This document shows, piece after piece, positions 61,401-64,000 of a stretch of DNA of 64,000 bases (within the stretch, counting starts at the first letter, position 1; every line of letters begins with the position of its first letter). The notes beneath the pieces were generated by a model. That model searched no databases. It was given only the letters and a program-made list of their open reading frames with translations, and was not told the origin of the DNA. A program made the position numbers and the translations under genes. Source of the DNA: Limnoperna fortunei (Eukaryota; Mollusca; Bivalvia; Mytilida; Modiolidae); NCBI GenBank assembly GCA_944474755.1, contig OX104115.1, positions 73,384,993-73,448,992 on the forward strand, given 5' to 3'.

Positions 61401-63661
61401 ATCAAAATGCGCATCATCACCTTCTAAACATGTTTGCATGTCTAAGGACTTCGTGAAATATTCTGTGGTAGAGAAAATATCAGCAATGCTCATTATTCTT
61501 TATCATACATTATCAATAATGATTGTGTTCTGATATGTTAACTCGTTATAACGACTTGGCTAACTCCTTATTCCAAACACGTTAAATAAGTAATAATAAC
61601 TAGTTAGCTAAGCCGTGTATTATTTATCAAAGTCACATGCGAGTAAGTCAAGTCACAGTAACAGGTTGGTTAAGTCGTTAAAACGAGTTAAACCATTATT
61701 TCCACTTAGTTAAGTCTTGTATAATCCTACAACGTGTTATATACAACATTAAGAAATAGTTCAAATTTCTGAACAGGTTATACGAAATAAAATGGTTTAG
61801 GTCTGTTAGCGCCTAATAAACCTCGAAGAAATTTGAAATATTCAATATAATTTAATTTAAAATCTTGACATTTTTAACGTTAAAAACAGCAATGACGTCA
61901 TAAACCTTTTTGAATATTAACGGCGTAAATAGTGCGAGTGGCCAACGCAAGTTATATGGTATAACATGTGTTTCTACATTTGATTAGGCCAATCCGATTT
62001 CCGTTTACAAAGAAAATTAAATTATATGCAATTGGGTGTAGCATTGTAATAAATTCAGATGTAAAAAATGTAAAAAAAAAATACAAAAACAGTATGTGCT
62101 CAAATCAACTTAATGTAGGTTTCGCTTAATTTTTTTATCGCAGCAAAGATACTGACCAAAGATTTAAATTACGTGAATTTATAATTATATTATACTAGAA
62201 CTGGTAATCATTATAATTTTTTTTTAATGTTTGTTAAATACACTCGATCTACATTTGCACGAAAATAACCAAAACTTGATCGGGGTTGATTAATGATTGA
62301 CTATCATTACCAAGGTAATTCCAGATTTATGTTTTAGATTGGATGTTTTCCTCATCGGCCAGCCAGTGGTCACTATTACATTTTATTACATTGATTGGTC
62401 TAAAAACATCTTTCAGGTCACTATAAATCACAACAGTACTAAAATAACATATTATATTTGTACGCTGCACGATTCCGCTGCATAGTAGTCAAGCTGAATA
62501 CGATATCGACCTGGTTTTTATGTTTTAGGTAATCAGAATAGCCGTCTTAACAATTCATTCGTCTAATCAAATTGATTGTATTAATTGTACATCATGCGTG
62601 ACAACCACAAATTTGAGAAACGTCGGCTCTGCGATATGTTGATTCATTTATATTCTTCTCAATATTTGAAACTGGAATTTTAAGATTACCATCAAATTGA
62701 TATCAAAATGCAGTGTTAAATAAAAAATATTAAGGGTACAACAATTACAAAATGTAAGCAGGGTCTCCAGTAGAAAAGGCATCCTCTGTTTTTCCGATCA
62801 ATGGAGATATTGGTTTTATTTATGTAATATAACAATTAATCACTTTGATATACAGCCGCTATCAGGATTGATCAGCCCTCAAAAATGTATATTCACCTCG
62901 CCTAGCGGCTCGGTGAATGTTACATTTTCTCTGGCTGATAAATACTCATAGAGACCTAAATCAAAGTCATTAATTGTATAATATCATAGGTCCTTGTATA
63001 CTTCGTTTACCTTTCTTCTATATTTTTATTTGTTTTTAAGGTAAAAAGAAGAAAAGACCCGTCTGCGCCTTTAATAAATTTTACAAAAGATACCACTTCA
63101 TTGCCAGTGATTGTACTACAATGATTATTGGATACACCTATTACGGGCTATTGGTATATGATACCTATACATTTTAATCAATAAACCACCTCACAAATTA
63201 CAACAATGGCAGCGGGAGGTTTAGCGTAACACCTGATATAACCCACAATTCAGCGGGAATGACAGAAATGTCACTTTGGCAGCAAGAGGATTAACCAATA
63301 AAATTTCACACACCCATACCAAATGCGGCTGCGCCAAATAAGGCGAAAAACTAAAAAGCACTACACTTAATAAATCAATTAAACCTTATTGTTTCCCTCT
63401 TACCTTGAATTATAAGTTCTGAACTTTGAATGCGGTGATTAATCGAGACAGAATATTTGCCTTTATCACCAATATGTGTATTGATTACACGAAGTCTGTG
63501 AATCTTTCCAAAGCTCTCAATTATATACTTGTCTGATGTAAATAATTCAATTTCATCCTTAAACCAACGGGCTTGTTGGTTATCGTGGATTATTTCACAA
63601 TCAAAATGCGCATCATCACCTTCTAAACATGTTTGCATGTCTAAGGACTTCGTGAAATATT
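51191..63661 (-). CDS. Ig-repeat ROC-COR (Roco) GTPase gene, 5' end outside window
   Basis: Nine exons on the minus strand: Ig 63404-63661, Ig 61205-61462, Ig 58250-58508 (frameshifted), Ig 57399-57656, Ig 56738-57013, ROC 55941-56189, 55379-55591 and 52781-52911, then COR 51191-52426. Phases agree at every junction except within the broken Ig exon. ROC shows GKQNAGKT (P-loop), [17 protein letters not shown] (DxxG, G3), LLVADM and [11 protein letters not shown] (G4-like). COR shows [20 protein letters not shown] and [10 protein letters not shown]. Roco proteins are large GTPases that dimerise through COR and act in signalling (LRRK, MFHAS1 and DAPK1 groups). There is no kinase, LRR or ankyrin repeat in view. 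A possible AATAAA lies 23 bases past the stop at 51191. The frame is open to the right edge, so the N-terminus is unknown. Confidence 0.88.
52781..52911 (-). CDS. ROC exon 3 with the G4-like motif
   Basis: Acceptor CATTTTAG and donor CAG|GTAAAAG. It reads [20 protein letters not shown] and ends [14 protein letters not shown]. Most Roco proteins have THKDK at this position; here it is TGKDK, keeping the lysine-aspartate pair that contacts guanine. Phase 1 in, phase 0 out. Confidence 0.85.
54693..55196. mobile_element. 504-bp non-autonomous transposon in a Roco intron
   Basis: The left end is CAGTACTTACAT; the right end TTGCGTTTACAGATGCAAGTACTG nearly equals the right end of the 7137-10343 element. 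The interior is a tandem series of about 55-60 bases each, with AAAATCTCTGCTTT, CAAATGTCACGTGACAAAAA-type and GTCCAGTGGACAAAA blocks. No coding capacity. The flanking target site is unclear (TG left, TA right). Confidence 0.7.
55379..55591 (-). CDS. ROC exon 2 with the G3 motif
   Basis: Acceptor TGATATTCAG, donor GGAG|GTAAAG, 213 bases, phase 1 at both ends. It encodes [20 protein letters not shown], then [19 protein letters not shown] and [20 protein letters not shown] is the diagnostic Roco G3 signature. The incoming intron uses a GC donor. Confidence 0.9.
55941..56189 (-). CDS. ROC exon 1 with the P-loop
   Basis: The acceptor, less canonical, is ATAATGAAG after a pyrimidine-rich TTTTATTCAACTT; phase 1 fits the preceding Ig exon. 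It encodes a basic linker ([20 protein letters not shown]) and then [20 protein letters not shown], the nucleotide-binding P-loop, and [10 protein letters not shown] in the switch I area. It ends TTTTCAG|GCAAGA, a GC donor. Confidence 0.87.
56738..57013 (-). CDS. Ig domain exon nearest the ROC domain
   Basis: 276 bases, phase 1-1, acceptor TTCTTTCAG, donor AAAC|GTAAGT. It encodes an I-set type Ig domain ([48 protein letters not shown]). It is the most diverged of the five. The first cysteine and tryptophan are present; the second cysteine after the tyrosine is not. Confidence 0.85.
57399..57656 (-). CDS. Ig domain exon
   Basis: 258 bases, phase 1-1. It encodes [60 protein letters not shown]. 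It and its flanking intron sequence resemble the 58250-58508 exon and its flanks, so the two arose by a local duplication of about 850 bases. Confidence 0.87.
58250..58508 (-). pseudogene. Frameshifted Ig domain exon
   Basis: 259 bases where its duplicate has 258. An extra base at about 58482-58485 (GATACGTCAG against GATTCTCAG in the sister exon, coding strand) puts the first 8 codons out of frame with the Ig body [20 protein letters not shown]. Both splice sites are intact (TCTCCACAG; CGAG|GTATTA). Because neighbours are phase 1, skipping this exon would keep the gene in frame. Confidence 0.75.
58509..61044 (-). other. Intron between Ig exons
   Basis: AT-rich, no further Ig exon found. The first 500 bases are similar to 57657-58180, the matching flank of the sister exon. 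An inverted pair AAATATTTTTCCCATCGAG (about 60442) and CTCGATGGAGAAAATATTG (about 60541) suggests a small hairpin element. Confidence 0.5.
61045..61801. repeat. Recent segmental duplication, copy 1
   Basis: Matches 63244-64000 at a constant offset of 2199 with only a handful of substitutions and no indel seen. It contains a whole Ig exon and about 340 bases of the intron on its 5' side. Copy 2 reaches the window edge, so the true length is unknown. Confidence 0.92.
61205..61462 (-). CDS. Ig domain exon, member of the recent duplicate pair
   Basis: 258 bases, phase 1-1, acceptor TTCTCTACCACAG, donor CAAG|GTAAGA. Encodes [60 protein letters not shown]. The encoded domain is identical to that of 63404-63661. 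Confidence 0.87.
62875..62955. repeat. Long hairpin
   Basis: ATCAGCCCTCAAAAATGTAT and ATTCACC pair, with a few mismatches, with GGTGAATGTTACATTTTCTC and TGGCTGAT, around a GC-richer loop TCGCCTAGCGGCTC. The stem is about 28 bases. It may be the core of a MITE. Confidence 0.65.
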
Positions 63662-64000
63662 CTGTGGTAGAGAAAATATCAGCAATGCTTATTATTCTTT
63701 ATCATACATTATCAATAATGATTGTGTTCTGATATGTTAACTCGTTATAACGACTTGGCTAACTCCTTATTCCAAACACGTTAAATAAGTAATAATAACT
63801 AGTTAGCTAAGCCGTGTATTATTTATCAAAGTCACATGCGAGTAAGTCAAGTCACAGTAACAGGTTGGTTAAGTCGTTAAAACGAGTTAAACCATTATTT
63901 CCACTTAGTTAAGTCTTGTATAATCCTACAACGTGTTATATACAACATTAAGAAATAGTTCAAATTTCTGAACAGGTTATACGAAATAAAATGGTTTAGG
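63244..64000. repeat. Recent segmental duplication, copy 2
   Basis: Partner of 61045-61801; continues past the right edge. Confidence 0.92.
63404..63661 (-). CDS. Ig domain exon, second member of the recent duplicate pair
   Basis: Same 258-base exon, splice sites and encoded domain as 61205-61462. Phase 1 at its 5' side shows more coding exons lie to the right of the window. Confidence 0.85.

Overview
This window is animal nuclear DNA, most likely from a bivalve mollusc. It is AT-rich. Its genes are split into short exons by GT-AG introns. It is full of tRNA-derived SINEs and small DNA transposons, and its gene content is typical of bivalve immune or accessory loci: secreted C1q-domain proteins, an MFSD6-type transporter, a Roco GTPase with Ig repeats, and a B-box/beta-propeller protein. 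I cannot name the genus. All exon models come from reading frames, splice sites and intron phase by eye; no search was run.

Layout. 1-4.6 kb: two tandem C1q genes on the minus strand in a repeat of about 2.5 kb. The first is intact (206 aa); the second has a one-base insertion. 6.3-10.8 kb: a dead Tc1/mariner element split by a 3.2-kb non-autonomous DNA transposon, which itself carries SINEs. 11.6-20.7 kb: two inverted copies of a 1.15-kb terminal-inverted-repeat element flank a decayed C1q gene in the opposite orientation. 20.7-29.2 kb: intergenic, with repeats and a 346-bp tandem duplication. 29.3-35.8 kb: an MFSD6-like transporter on the plus strand in four visible exons. 36-45 kb: intergenic, with a 29-bp minisatellite, SINE-like copies, hairpins and a spaced palindrome array. 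45.1-46.0 kb (minus): an exon encoding a B-box-like zinc finger followed by a beta-propeller. 51.2 kb to beyond the right edge (minus): a multi-exon gene with at least five Ig exons, then ROC and COR domains.

The most interesting locus is the Ig-ROC-COR gene. All its Ig exons and the first two ROC exons join through phase-1 introns. One Ig exon is frameshifted, another has just been copied within a block of about 757 bp, and one ROC intron uses a GC donor. The Ig domains lack the usual second cysteine, which fits cytoplasmic I-set domains. The next exon downstream on the same strand is the B-box/propeller exon, which has no obvious start of its own. The two may be separate genes or parts of one larger protein.

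A second theme is two families of non-autonomous DNA transposons carrying internal tandem repeats. One family begins TACGAAAGCCCAGAAGGCTC and has 6-bp target duplications. The other begins CAGTACTTG, inserted at a TA inside the Tc1 element, and a copy with matching ends sits in a Roco intron.
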